A stretch of DNA of 64,000 bases, taken from NCBI RefSeq assembly GCF_014839805.1, contig NC_051134.1, forward strand, positions 6,665,170 to 6,729,169. The letters are read 5' to 3'. The translations under genes and the position numbers were made by a program. The notes under the pieces were generated by a model. The model was not told the origin of the DNA and ran no database searches. It worked only from the letters and a program-made list of their open reading frames with translations. Positions 23,261-34,964 of the stretch are shown here, piece by piece. This DNA is from Manduca sexta (Eukaryota > Arthropoda > Insecta > Lepidoptera > Sphingidae). Position 1 is the first letter of the stretch. Every line of letters starts with the position of its first letter.

Positions 23261-23478
23261 TCTTTATATACCTATTATAAAACAAAGTCCTCTTTTCTCT
23301 CTATCTGTATGTTATCGATTTTCTTAAAATATACTGAAGATTTTTTTATGAAATTTGGCATGGAAATAGTTTAAGACTCTGGGAAGTTTATGCTACTTTC
23401 TATTCTTGGAAAAGATATAGCGGGACTTTTATCCCGGAAAACTCTTTCATGTAGGCAAAGCCCCGAGCATAAAATAGT
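23261..23478 (+). mobile_element. Short non-autonomous Helitron-like element
   Basis: Starts TCTTTATATACCTATTATAA, shares AACAAAGTCCTC, TCTATCTGTATGTTATCG, AGTTTAAGACTCTGG, GCTACTTTCTAT and GCGGGACTTTTATCCCGGAA with the 8.66-kb copy, and ends GAGCATAAAATAGT. Third member of this family, all three on the plus strand. Confidence 0.55.
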
Positions 23479-26197
23479 AAATAGATATATAAATTACTCT
23501 CCAATGTACCTGTCCATCAAAACTTTTTGTAGTTTCCAATAAGTTAGCGCATAAATTACGAAGAAACATGTAAAATATGGTGATAATTAAATAAACTACC
23601 AAAAAAAGATAAAATGCTGTTAAGAACCATTAGTATCCGTTCCTAAAAATCTTTGTTGCGCGGGCATCGAACGCGGGACCTCCCATAAACCACCCCATAT
23701 ACACTTTTATCTGTCTTTAACAATTTCGTTAACTCCTCGCTGGCATATAAATTAGGTACACTCGCCCTTTTATTATGTTGCGAAGCATTTATTTTGTCAA
23801 GTAAAACTGAACTCTACATTTTCGAACTTAAGTTCAAAATGGTACGAGGAAAACTCGTCATAGCGTTTAAATCTTTTGCCCTAAGTGCCGGCACATCGTC
23901 TCAAATTGCCCCATGCTAATAAAAAAGGGGAAGATGGGGTGGAATTTTGTTTATGGCTATCTTTATTTCGTATTTTATTAATGTAACGCAATACGTTTTA
24001 ATAAAAACCTGACGATGTTTTGAATCAGTTATTTTAGATGGTTGATAATGATTCGTGAAATTGTTTAACTCAATATAATTTATCGACGATTATATCTAAA
24101 TTATTTTGATAATTTATTAAATTATACTTGAAAGGAGTATTAAGATTGTATCTAGATGAATAATCGTTTCATATTACAATTATTTAATGTAATGCAAAAA
24201 TATACTTTATTTCAACATACAATCCTGTCAAAAATAGATCTAAATTCTGTTATCTCATCGTAAATTATATTTAAAATTACGTAAGTATGTTGGCATTAAA
24301 ATGATTGATCATGTTGTTTGCCCGGGTGAAAGAGTCAAGACCGTAAACAAACAATAGCACACCACAGAATTTAAGAATACTGCATGACACTACATTGCGC
24401 ACATCACTTTGAGATCAAGATACGTCTCATAACACTTATGTAGACTACGGCAATTTTCTATATATAGATACTATAGCAATAGCATAACAGTAGTCTATGA
24501 TATATTTTTAAGTGTTTAAAATTGTGCCAGCTAGAATCTTTTCTTATTTTTTTATTGCTTAAATAGGTAAATTAGTTATCGGTCCGCATGATGGTAAGTA
24601 ACCGACATCTATGGACTTGAGCCAGAGGCATAACCAAGTCCTTGCCTACCATTTTCTCTCTTACAAATCTAAGTGTTAAAGAAAGATAAAGCATTAATAC
24701 CATAGATCTGTCAATAAAGACCTACCACGAAGTAAAACAGCTATATTAGATAGGGTATTTTAAATTACAATTCACTTTAAGATGTATTTAGTTAAAGAAA
24801 TATGGTAGGATTGTAAATTCATAGACGCAAGGATTAGAACCCTGACACTTCATTCAGAAAGCATAGCTTATCCGTTGAGCCAGTGATCTCTTAGCATTCA
24901 CTTTTTAGCCCATTGTCATAAACAATTCGAATTATAATCGGATATTTCGTTGTATTAAAAACTTGTAAAACGTTTTCACTTTTGTATTTTTATGTATAAG
25001 TTGTGGTTAGATTATCTTTTTAACAGAGAAAGATTAAGGCGATTACTTTTAAACATAAAGGTTAAATTTTAAATCACAATGATTCACGAAGTAATTTTTA
25101 TTTTTAATAGTGACAGCAAGGTATTATTATTAATGGTACTTCAGTTTACAAATGCAGCAGGTTACATAACTTAAGAAAATATATTATATACTTCGTAATT
25201 AAATACTCATTTAACGCTTATTATTACTCTCCGATAGTATTTTATAGCACAAAGTAAACAAAAAGAAAATGAAACAACTGAATTTGCGTAAACTTCTCTG
25301 CATGAATATCAAAATTACCACTTCACACCAATTGTCTATGACATTTTCGATATTCCAAACATCCTTTTCTTTTCTCTCCTTTCCTTTTCAGACTGTTTAT
25401 CCAGTATGTGGGAGGTGGTGATCACTTAACATCAGGGACACCCACAAGTCTTTAGTCTACCCTTAAAGCGATTAACCTATCAAAACGACATGCTTGACTT
25501 ACTTTAGAAGCTATCTATTCGAAATTGATATTACACGAAGAACAAAAAAACTTCTCTTTGGTGGTTTTAAATTGTTTATAATGTGGATATTATTTAATTA
25601 ATTTCATAGTAAAAATGCCTCTTTTTTTATTCCGTTTATCTCCTCTTAAACATATCATTTGCAATCAACTATATTAGACATATAATTTAATAAGGAAGAT
25701 TTCGATAGTTGAAAATTTTTATAAACATCTAAAATTTATGTTTTAAAGAAAATATTCGCAAATCTATGTATATTGCCACCTTAAATAAACAAAATGAATG
25801 CTCAAGGCCATTTGCTCAAGTGAGGGCCTTAAAAATTACAGCAAGGCTGTATCATTTACCAAATATAGTTACATAATACAAAAAAGAAGTTTTTATACCC
25901 TAAATGTACAAAATGTGTTTGTATGCCAAAAGCAGTATTAACCTAATCCGTATTTTCCTCTTAAATTATAACGTGACAAAACAATGATTAGTTAAAATGC
26001 TGATTATAGCGTTTATTAGTAAAGAAGTTAGCAGGGATTATACGATTATTTATCAGAGGAGGTCGTTGTCAATTTGAAATAAATTTACTATTCGTCATAA
26101 ACAATAGCTCGGATTAGGAGATTACGTATGCTTTGTTGTTAATACTTTAAGTGCGTGACAATAGGATAAGACACATTCGATTTCTAGATAAAGTATT
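23479..26197. other. AT-rich intergenic DNA with small degraded repeat pieces
   Basis: No gene seen. A tRNA-like head remnant on the minus strand lies near 24,830-24,893: inverse of GGTTCTAATCC as a B-box and of TGGCTCAACGGAT as an A-box. Smaller repeat-like pieces are at 23,655-23,700 (CGGGCATCGAACGCGGGACC), 24,560-24,650 and 25,395-25,450. The remainder is AT-rich. Confidence 0.4.
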
Positions 26198-26310
26198 ATT
26201 AATATCAGCCCTGTATTATATACTGTCCTGCTGGGCACGGACCTCTTCTACTACTGAGAGGGATTAGGCCTTAGTCCACTACGCTTCTCTAGTGCGGATT
26301 GATAGACTAG
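26198..26310 (-). repeat. SINE family B, 3' fragment
   Basis: Minus-strand copy beginning with ATATCAGCCCTGTATTATA, then the inverse of CAGCAGGACAGT, GGCCTAATCCCTCTCAGTAG and AATCCGCACTAG. Confidence 0.68.
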
Positions 26311-28562
26311 ATAGAGTACGACGGATAAATTGCAAAACGAAGATAATTTTCTTATGGAAACTATTACTTGCGACTTTGTTGACACAATATATTTAGTAAT
26401 TGAACTGTTAATTCTTTTAAATGAGTTTCTGTCCATTCTGATATTATAACAATGAAACAAAATCTTTAAATACGAATCATTGCATATTGTAATAATTAAA
26501 CGCGGCTTAATATATATGATTTTTATTGTATTATGGTTTAAATGAAAGTATACAGATGTGATGACTCTACCATTAACGAATTTTGGATGTATAATAAGCT
26601 ATTAATTTCCAATATACTCTAAATTGTACATAAAATTTAATAACAAATGAATATTTTCCACAAAACAATCAACAGAGCTGCAAACCTTATAATTCACTCA
26701 AAATGTTTACAAACTAAATAACTGAAAATATCTCGGACCCCACATAGCGTTGAGAATAAAAACAAAAATTTAATATTTACACAAATATTTCAATAAAAAC
26801 AACTCGTAACGGTGTTCTGAATGTAAACATTTATTTTTAGATGTTTTAACACGAATACTGGGAAATATGAAAAACATTCGTAAACTCTACCTTGGATTTC
26901 GCTCTGGAATTCGAGGGTCGAAGCTGGAAATACCTTGGGGAGTAGTAGGTTAGTCTGTATGAGTCCAGGCCCTAGGGTAATCACTACTATAATTTCTACA
27001 TTGTTGTTGACATTATTATCTTATTGTATCTTACTTCTTACTATCTTATCTTAGATATTACAAATACGAAAGTTTGTTAAAAATGTTTGTATGTTAAAAG
27101 TAAACTTAACAACACCTGCAGGGGTTAAGATGAAATTTTCCACACGAGTAAACCGTGTGTTGAATTAATACATACACCTTTTTATCCCGTTAATTTAGGC
27201 ACATGAGAAATAATAGTTTTTTGAATAGATGGTACTAATACTGTATAGGTGGCGCTAGTGTTTTCGGGTCTTTGTAGCAAGAAATACTTTCCACGCAGTA
27301 CTAAAAATGTAAAATAGTTTTTCTGTGTAATAAATTAAATTTAACGTAAAAAGGTTGTTTTTTCAGTGCAGATTATTAAATCGCTTGTGTAATTTTGAAT
27401 AACTCGCCGAAATTTTACGATCACTGTAACATTACCTAGGTAACCGAATATTCATAGTTATAAATAATATCTGTCCCAATAATCTAAAATACAATGACAT
27501 TATATTAACTGGAATATAGGTCGTAAGATATTCTATCTACGTTATCCATCTAAATCGATTAATCGTTAAGAATTAACTATCGATATAATAATAAGGCCGA
27601 TCGATATGCCGAATTGATTTATGAGGTAATGAGGTGCATTCGTTATCGTTTTTATATAGTACAATAGTTATCATGATTATTTGATATCTGTCGATTATGC
27701 CGTATTTCCTGGAGTTGTAAATTTTAAAAATAGTTTGCGTTATAAATATTAAGAAAAATTTTAGCTGTTATATTCACATCTAAGTATCAATGTGATGGCA
27801 TTAATAGACATAGCATTGAAGAACGACTTTTAATGTGTGAATATCAAGTTCACGGCTCACAGAGGGAAGAACGCAAAGGAACGTCAGCTGGTGTTGCCGT
27901 TTCTAAGAGGCATGGTCACAGCAGCCTTATTAATTGTTGTTTATCTGACAGAAAGTATGGAATTGGATGTTACTCTACGTACTATCGAGTGAAGTAGAGT
28001 CACTTTTTCGTGTGTGTATAAAAGAAACGAAAGTATGCTTCTACTTTTACAGTGATTTTGAAAGTTCGTTTGAACATAGCCTTACTTCATATATGACTAA
28101 ATAAATTCTTTACTACATTTTGGTGTCAGATATAAAAGCCCATCTGGGTAGGTACCACTATCATGTATATAATTGGTAACATACTATAAAGTACAAAGAC
28201 TTGTAAAAACAAAAGGTCTGATTCTACCTAAAATTAAAAGATCTAGAAATTTCTATACCAAAATCCGTGACTAAATCCACATCTGCACAAACAAGGTCCT
28301 TGAAATGGCGAAACTGCAGTTAAATATAGCTGTCATGAACCATTGTACGCTGGCAAGCGCCGTTCAAAATAAATTATCCGAAACAAGTGTATTGACTGCC
28401 GAAATGTACAATGAACGTGATTATTGGAGGCGTTTAGTATTGTCTTGTCACCTTTGAAGTGAGCCGATTGGCGGGCCGTTAAAAGCGCGGTATGGGCTAG
28501 GTAATAAAACCTTATTACTTCAGTTCAGTCACGTTTGAAAAGGTTTTGTAGTCATGAGTTTT
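26311..28562. other. Intergenic DNA with two degraded repeat pieces
   Basis: Mostly unique and AT-rich. 27,055-27,200 resembles the Helitron-like start at 39.26 kb (CAAATACGAAAGTTTGTTAA, later TTTTTATCCCG). 28,117-28,170 carries a family C 5' piece (CCATCTGGGTAGGTACCACT). No gene seen. Confidence 0.4.
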
Positions 28563-28865
28563 CTAGAAATATCCAGGTTTGATGTTTTGGTTATTACTTT
28601 GTCTTTGATAAAATACCGCACTATATGTTAAGAGATCCTTGTGATATGTACCTATAGATAGAGGGACCACCAGCAAATAACATTTCATCTCATGTTCTTT
28701 GCTAGAATAATCCAAAAGCTGTGATTTAATTTTATTAGCCCACAAACGTAACTTATGAAAACGCATATAATTTTGGAAACACGAAATTCGGTGACTGCAT
28801 TGTGCCACTGTGGACAGACGAATTGATAAAGACCGCAGATTCCTGCGACGTTCCTGCGTGTTCAC
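28563..28865 (-). other. 100-codon open frame of unknown status
   Basis: An ATG-started minus-strand frame of 100 codons without recognisable domain, signal peptide or membrane segment, rich in Arg, Ser, Leu and Tyr. It borders an interspersed repeat module, and a coding role would need an intact transcript. I consider it more likely non-coding or part of an unrecognised element. Confidence 0.15.
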
Positions 28866-28957
28866 ACTGGATGCGGCTGCTTTCGACAGGTATGTCTGGA
28901 AATCTTTAGAGCACGCCTATGTTCAGCAGTGGATTTTATGTGGCTGATGATGATAAT
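28866..28957 (-). repeat. Interspersed repeat with CAT-rich start, inverse copy
   Basis: Read on the minus strand: ATCATCATCAGCCACATAAA, TCCACTGCTGAACATAGGCG, then TAAAGATTTCCAGACATACC. It matches the module at 11.89-12.0 kb. Confidence 0.5.
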
Positions 28958-29590
28958 TAGAAAATAACTAAAACTTAGACACTACTCAGTGAGAGAAGAT
29001 ATAAGTCAGATAAACATATTGATAAAACTTCAAGAAACACACCCTTTGAAGTAAATTTAAATAATCAATCAATTTTTTTACTCATCTTAAAAAAATAATG
29101 GAAAAAATATGCGACTTTAACAATCAATATCTATAAAGAATCCTTAATCCTTTATTACTATCGTGCAATAATCGTGTTTAAATGCAACTTTTCGTATGAA
29201 AATGTTGTACCTTTTATGGTATATTGTAATTATGTATGATATATTCTTACTCACAATAAAAATTATTGATAATATTACTGTTTGAGATAATCAGAGGTAT
29301 ATCTGTATTACCTTTCATTACTTATCATTAAAGGTAATATAAATAATATTATATTTCGTAACTAAAAAGTAGCCTATACTAGAGAAAGATAATGTAACTT
29401 CCTATAAATAAAAATAAACTAAAATCGGTTCAGCAGCTTCAAATATTACCGCGTTTTAAAAAACGAATGTATTAATCAGCTCTTCCATTCTGTTATGGTT
29501 TGATATACATTATAGTATATAATTGATTTACGCATAAATCATGCTTAAACATATCTTAGCAAACTAACGAACTATAACATCTACTGACCA
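28958..29590. other. AT-rich intergenic DNA
   Basis: Nothing convincing; a degraded Helitron-like piece may lie at 29,364-29,465 (AAAAAGTAGCCTATACTAG, AAAATCGGTTCAGCAG). Confidence 0.35.
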
Positions 29591-29790
29591 AAGATAAGAT
29601 CCCGCGATTTAGAGTAACCCATTGATAAGACAGTAACTCGCCCGTCCAGTTGTCAGTTTAGTGGCTCAAGCAAGTGTTACAAGGCGACTGTTTCGCTAGA
29701 ATATAATTTACAGCGAGCGGCGTTTACAAAAGCTTGCCCGCGTTTATTGCCCCCATAAATACTACTACAACTACGGGCAAATTTATATCG
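29591..29790. promoter_or_regulatory. Candidate enhancer block
   Basis: About 200 bp of higher-complexity, CpG-containing unique sequence within AT-rich DNA. It contains GCGTTTATTGCCCCCATAAA near 29,737-29,756, with TTTAT and ATAAA in inverse orientation, a pattern matching posterior Hox (Abd-B/Cdx-type) sites. Inference from composition and motif only. Confidence 0.25.
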
Positions 29791-30253
29791 TTTCACATTT
29801 TTATTTATTACTTTACGATGCCGCGTTCTGGTTTTGCCCCGTGTCATAATTTTGGCTTTTCTGGGGTTTGCAAATGGAGTAAAGGTTCTTGATTTGCGAG
29901 GGACTTAAGCGGACTTGTAGAAACTTGTATAGTGCAGTGGAAACACTAAAAACGTTACAATCTCTTGAGCTTCGAGCCGCCCTTGCAGAGTAAGTGTGAA
30001 AATAAACAAGGTTTTCCGTCAAATAGGAACTTATATTTTCAATAGAGTTAACACGTTAGACAACCGTATTAGACTAGCACACATTGCTTAGTAACAGTAC
30101 ATTGTTATTTCATTCCAAATACAATAATTCAAAAAGGTACATAATACCTGGCCAGTTTACATTACATTATAAAAGTGGCTTTGTATTTGTCTATGCAAAC
30201 CTCAACACAATCAACGACAGAGCACTAATCATAATTAATAAGGAAAATATACC
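29791..30253. other. Intergenic DNA, no gene seen
   Basis: Unique AT-rich sequence. Confidence 0.4.
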
Positions 30254-30515
30254 ATTCTGTCTACTTTTAACACTGTTTTTCCCATTCAAATATACTACTA
30301 GTACTATTAAATATTCCTAAAAGCAATATGTATAGTATAATATCTAGCTATCTACGTGGAACGAGATGGTAAGATCAAAGCGATTCCATTCTGTCTAATT
30401 AGATAACACTGTTTTGCCTGTTAAAATATACTACCAACACTTTTAAATATTCTTAAATACAATGTGAATAGTATAATATCTAGCTATTACTTGAAACGAG
30501 ATGGTAAAATCAATG
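30254..30515. repeat. Two-unit tandem repeat, period 134 bp
   Basis: Unit 1 (30,254-30,387) and unit 2 (30,388-30,515) share ATTCTGTCTA, AACACTGTTTT, AATATACTAC, TTAAATATTC, AATAGTATAATATCTAGCTA-type and ACGAGATGGTAA blocks. They are clearly diverged, so this is an old local duplication of otherwise single-copy sequence. Confidence 0.75.
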
Positions 30516-31788
30516 TGTTTATAAAGGCACATATTACGCTATTACTAAGATGAGCCGATTTAATCCGTCGTAAAATTACCCAAACATTTAATCATCGCGA
30601 GTAATCGTATTTGGGTAAATAGGCCATTCAGTTTACAACCCAGATAAACAATGGCAGATTTGTCATTATCTTCAGGATGTAGGATAAAGTTAAACAGCAA
30701 ATTGTTTTACAATTGAAGGACTGTAATTTGCATTGTATTTCCTAGTTTTAGAATGTATTGTTAGTTTATTTACTGGGGTAATTTTCTTTCTAAAAATGGC
30801 CTTGGTTTGCAAAAATACAGTTTGGAGAAAGGTTACTTTGAACATTCCATTTTTATGTATTATAACTCAGGTAAACATCTTGATCTAATAGGACTTTGCT
30901 GTGGTTCTGAAAATGGAGAGGACAAGGATCGAAAATATTAAAGTTAGGTTGGGTTTTTTTACAAAAAAAAAGCCGTATACAAAATAATTTCGTAAATTAT
31001 ATCTTATGTAAGATTCATTTAGAAGTAATTCTTTTGGGATATCTGTTACACCATCAAAAACAATACATTATTTATTGAATTACCAAAATAATAACAACAT
31101 CAATTTTACAATTGTTTCCGCTAAATACTCACTGTTCTCAAGATACTACCAATCCTTGTTTAACTAAGAAAAAAAATGATCATAGTATTCCGATATGAAC
31201 CTAAAACTAATCTCTAACTTAAACTAATTTAAATAACCAAGTGTCCCGGCGCCAATCGACGAGTCATTGACATAGCATCAAACGCCCCGCTCGGGTCCCG
31301 TCAAGCATTTTACACAGTTTGTAAACAGCAATTTGGTATCGGCGGCGTTTCTTTGTGCTCAGCGCTTTGATCTCGCCGCATCCGCTCTACACAATGGCGC
31401 TCTATCTGGCAAAGGATCCGGACGTTAGAGGGTTTGTTCCTTGTGGTGACTGCTAACGTTTTTATGGGTGAGGTTTGGGATTATTAACTGGTGATTATGT
31501 ATTTTCTAATTTAATTGCATGGTGTTAGGGCTGTTTTTTCAAATGTACGATAATAATTATATATTAAATAAATTACAACCCAACTAAATTAAAAGGAGAC
31601 AAATTAACAACTTTATCCGTTCATCTGTAATTTTTAATTACTCTTTTCCTGTGCATAAATTTTGTTTAATGAATAAAAAATGTTATCTGTTATTAATATT
31701 GATAAAATCAAATATTGATTTATATACATAAACCCTTTTTCAAGATGGTGAGCGCCATGTTTGACTTTAAAATTGGTACAAATTTTAA
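30516..31788. other. Intergenic DNA; CpG-richer block at 31.24-31.44 kb
   Basis: No gene seen. The block at 31,240-31,440 is unlike the AT-rich flanks (CCCGGCGCCAATCGACGAG, GGTATCGGCGGCGTTTC, GATCTCGCCGCATCCGC) and matches no repeat here. Lying 3 kb upstream of the noc leader, it is a reasonable proximal enhancer candidate. Confidence 0.35.
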
Positions 31789-31965
31789 AAAAGTTGTATA
31801 ATTGTAAAATGTAGGTTGATATTGTAACTTTGACTTTACGGATGAACAACACCTCAGCCTTCATGGTCACGGGGGGGACCCCGTGACCATGAAGGCTGCA
31901 AAGTCTTCGAAACGTCGGGAGAAAATAAAACACTAATTACCGCGATAGAATCCGAAAATTAGTTT
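31789..31965 (+). repeat. Interspersed repeat family E with a perfect palindrome
   Basis: Shares AGTTGTATAATTGTAA, TGTAGGTTGATATTGTAACT, TTTGACTTTACGGATGAACA, CTGCAAAGTC and CGAAACGTCGGGAGAAAATA with the 63.2-kb copy. Inside it, 20-bp arms at 31,855-31,874 (CAGCCTTCATGGTCAC plus GGGG) and 31,879-31,898 are exact inverse complements with a 4-nt spacer. The 63.2-kb copy has only the right-hand arm. The family end is A-rich, suggesting a retroelement 3' end. Confidence 0.65.
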
Positions 31966-32929
31966 AATTTCAATTTAAAATTGGTATTCATTTAATTTAA
32001 TTCAAATTTCTCTTAACTAAGGTAGGTAACAAAGTTACCCTAACCTACACCAACCAGATTATAATACTATGCAAAGCATGGCATTGCATGGACCTCGTCA
32101 TCCTGAGATAGATAAGTCCCTTATCGCATAAATTACACCGGCTTAGAAGACGGATAGAAACTTCAACTCCAACGCAGCTTAGCATACAGACAATGGTTAT
32201 AATCGATTACCAACACAGCACATTCAAAAGACATGCCTAGTTCTACAAACACTATAATATATTTTATTTAAATTGAAACAAAAAATATCTGTATTTTCTT
32301 ATACATCCAATAAGCATATTAATTTACTTTTATTTTTGTACAATCCACATACTCACTTACATATTCACTGCCAGATTCGAAAGAAATTATCATACCGTAG
32401 CATAGTGTTTTTTTTTACTATTATGGGGTAAGCCAATTCTACCTTCCTAACCGAATGTAACAAAACTATCTTTGCTAGATTCCCCGTTATAGACAGCTTA
32501 ACTATTGGAATTCATCGGACATTCCACAATCCTAGTTTATACCGAACAAAAAACTAGCATATTTTATCCCATCTCTACATCGAACCTAAGACCGCACACG
32601 TAACGCGTAACAACTGTGCTAAGGATTATTTCTATTGAATTCAAATGTCCCAATACATCAAAATTTCAATAGCAGTTGGCACACTAAACCGCAGATTGTT
32701 CGATTTGAATAACTTTCTACATCACTGTGTAATGGGTTTAGGAAATTGTTTCGTTAATCCACAAATCGATGGAGCGTTAAACGGCCTGTTATTAAACCAT
32801 TAGTTAACTTCACATTAATTCGTACGTGAATAAATTATCTAACTTTTGATATGAAGAATTAGTAATTTTTGTTGAATGGTAGGACTTGTATGATGGTAAC
32901 CAAATAATCCCATACCACTTTGAATTTCA
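31966..32929. other. Intergenic DNA, no gene seen
   Basis: Unique, AT-rich. No open frame with a recognisable product. Confidence 0.4.
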
Positions 32930-33233
32930 CTGGTGGTGTCCTATGTGTGAGTCCGCCTGGGTAAGTACTACAGCAATGCCTATTTTTGCCGCCAAGCAAC
33001 ATGGTGTAGTCACTATTGTGTTCCGGTTTGAAGGACATTGTAGCCAGTGAAACTACTGTACATAATAAGATTTAACATTTCATGTCTCAGGATGGCGAGC
33101 GCAGTAAAATACCAAACAATACTTTGTAATTCAAGGTGTTAGATGGTATTTTTACTGTTTATGGGCGGTCGTATCGCTTGACATCAGGCGAACAGCAAGC
33201 TCGTCTCGTCATTTAAAGCAAAAAAAAAACAAA
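32930..33233 (+). mobile_element. Interspersed repeat family C, fullest copy
   Basis: Order of blocks: TGGTGGTGTCCTATGTG, GTCCGCCTGGGTAAGTAC, GCCGCCAAGCAAC, TTGTGTTCCGGTTTGAAGGA, TCTCAGGATGGCGAGCGCAG, TACTTTGTAATTCAAGG, TACTGTTTATGGGCGGTCGT, ATCGCTTGACATCAGGCGAA, CAGCAAGCTCGTCTCGTCAT and an A-rich tail. Partial copies occur at 4.64, 37.87, 43.45 and 62.99 kb. A-tailed and often 5'-truncated, it behaves like a SINE or LINE 3' end. Confidence 0.65.
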
Positions 33234-34320
33234 GTACAGTATTCCACAATATACATATGATTGACGTATACAATACTCGGCTGTTAATATCATATTGACT
33301 TTAGATTATCAGTTAGCTTTAGATTTGTAGAGCATGACACTAACTTCACACCATGGTGACCTTTTATTGCTAACTTATCGATAGCGCTCTGAAACTCGAT
33401 GTATAATATTTACTTAATAATACTTCATACTAATAAATTACACCTACATCATTAAATGTTGGATAATATAAGTCATAGAGCCTGTGGAAATTGATGTTCT
33501 ATCTTTTGCTGTAACAAATTCGACCTCGCGGGAAAGAAAGTGATAAAACAGTAATTTATTAAAATTCTGAGTAATAAAATTTATTTTTAAAGAGTTGTGT
33601 CTAAAGTAAATTATAATAACTAATGAATTAAATAGTCATAATTGAAATAATAATTACAATAAAGGCCATAGATAGACTAGATAAAAATTAAAGAGCTTGA
33701 TATATTAAGGGCGTATAAATCCCCTATCTCCGGTCTAGCAATAACATCCAGACTTAAAAAAACGTTGAAACAAACAAAAGCCTTCATATTCGGCGGAATC
33801 AAACGTCACGGAATTGATAGAGCCGGCGAGGTGACGGGCGCGCACAAAGCGCGGGCAGGCGCCTGCTGCTCCTAAACAAACACTAAAATGCCCGCGGAGC
33901 TAATTTATAGGAGCGACCGAGTCGCGCTCGCCGCGCCGCACCGCTCTCGCAATAAACATGTTTTTTTGCTTCGCGTGTCCGCGCACTGTCAAATATATTA
34001 CAACCCGCCGGGTTATTTACGACCTCTGTCGTCCGCCCATACGTTATACTTAGTATCTTTGTTTGGACACAATAAGCAATATTTTTAAAGGGCCCCGCCG
34101 CCGTCGTTCGCAGCTGTTGATATGGGTTCCCAAATTGACATATTTAATTTGATCGCCACGGAGGGTCTGCCCGGCCGAGGCCGTGTTTGACAGGTTTTAG
34201 TGTCGGATTAACATTAACGTTATGGACTCACGATACGTAAACGTTCAACAGACAGATTTACGCGTTTCCGCATAAACTTGGAACGAGTTGGCACATCAAA
34301 CGGCCGGTTCCGCTGAACGT
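33234..34320. promoter_or_regulatory. Upstream region of noc, CpG content rising toward the gene
   Basis: 33,234-33,770 is AT-rich. From 33,780 to 34,320 the sequence becomes CpG-rich (GAGGTGACGGGCGCGCACAA, CCGGCCGAGGCCGTGTTTGA) and free of repeat copies. It probably holds the core promoter or proximal enhancers of noc. I could not fix a transcription start: no convincing TATA box is placed. Confidence 0.4.
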
Positions 34321-34964
34321 ATCAATTTACCCTTTGAACGTCCGTGCGTCGGAACAAAGAGTCCTCGTAAATGTGTAAGTAGTTTCAAATGTGTCGGTGA
34401 AGTGCGATGACGCCGAAAGAAAGAAGCGACGCGGCGGCGTAATAAAAGTGCCGTGAGACAAAAAGCGCTCTGAGCGGCGAGCGGCGAGCGACGAGTCGAG
34501 CGGCGCGCGGGCGGCGCAGGTACGGCGAGCGGCAGTCACGCTCGCGGCGCGGCGGCCGCTCAAAGCGCTGCCCGTCATGGGTGGCGAACCACCAACGCCA
34601 TCGCACGTCTCAATCCGCACCCGGCCGCCTAACATACCTCCTTTCCTTTTTCCCCTACCGCAATGCAGCTATGTGTCGTTTCCGCTTTATTTTTTATGGG
34701 CGAGCGCTGCAGCGCTGAGACATAGCGCTCTCTTTCTGTCGGAGGCTCGAGGTAGCGCGCTCCTTGTCTGCGGCGCGGGGAGCGGCGCGCGGGCGGTCGC
34801 GCGCGGAGCTTTGGTGGGGTCCGCTCGCTCACAGTCGACTCGGCCGCCGCCTCAGACGCACGCGTTGTTCTCGCACATTCCGCGCTCCGGTGGCACAGAG
34901 TACTTATTGCCAGAGCCGTTTCGTGACCGCACTGTACATTTGTGATTGTTAAAGTTATCTCCAA
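34321..34964 (+). promoter_or_regulatory. GC-rich promoter / 5' leader of noc
   Basis: This is the most CpG-dense stretch in the window, directly before the noc start codon. It opens long overlapping frames on both strands (122 codons plus, 111 and 102 codons minus), which follow from GC content and lack of stops rather than from coding. An in-frame TAA at 34,950-34,952, five codons before the ATG at 34,965, closes the noc frame upstream and supports that start. An upstream ATG at 34,577 opens a 122-codon frame ending before the noc ATG and would be a uORF if transcription starts before it. Confidence 0.5.

Noticed and set aside
31634..31933. 99-codon minus frame sharing a C-terminal peptide with a frame at 63,220-63,402
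   Set aside because: The similarity is nucleotide-level repeat identity (family E); the peptide crosses the palindrome and is not conserved between copies upstream of it.
34327..34964. Several overlapping 60-122-codon frames on both strands in the noc leader
   Set aside because: High GC content leaves few stop codons in all frames; the peptides are Arg/Ala/Ser-rich low-complexity and have no recognisable domain. Only the uORF possibility is kept as a weak finding.
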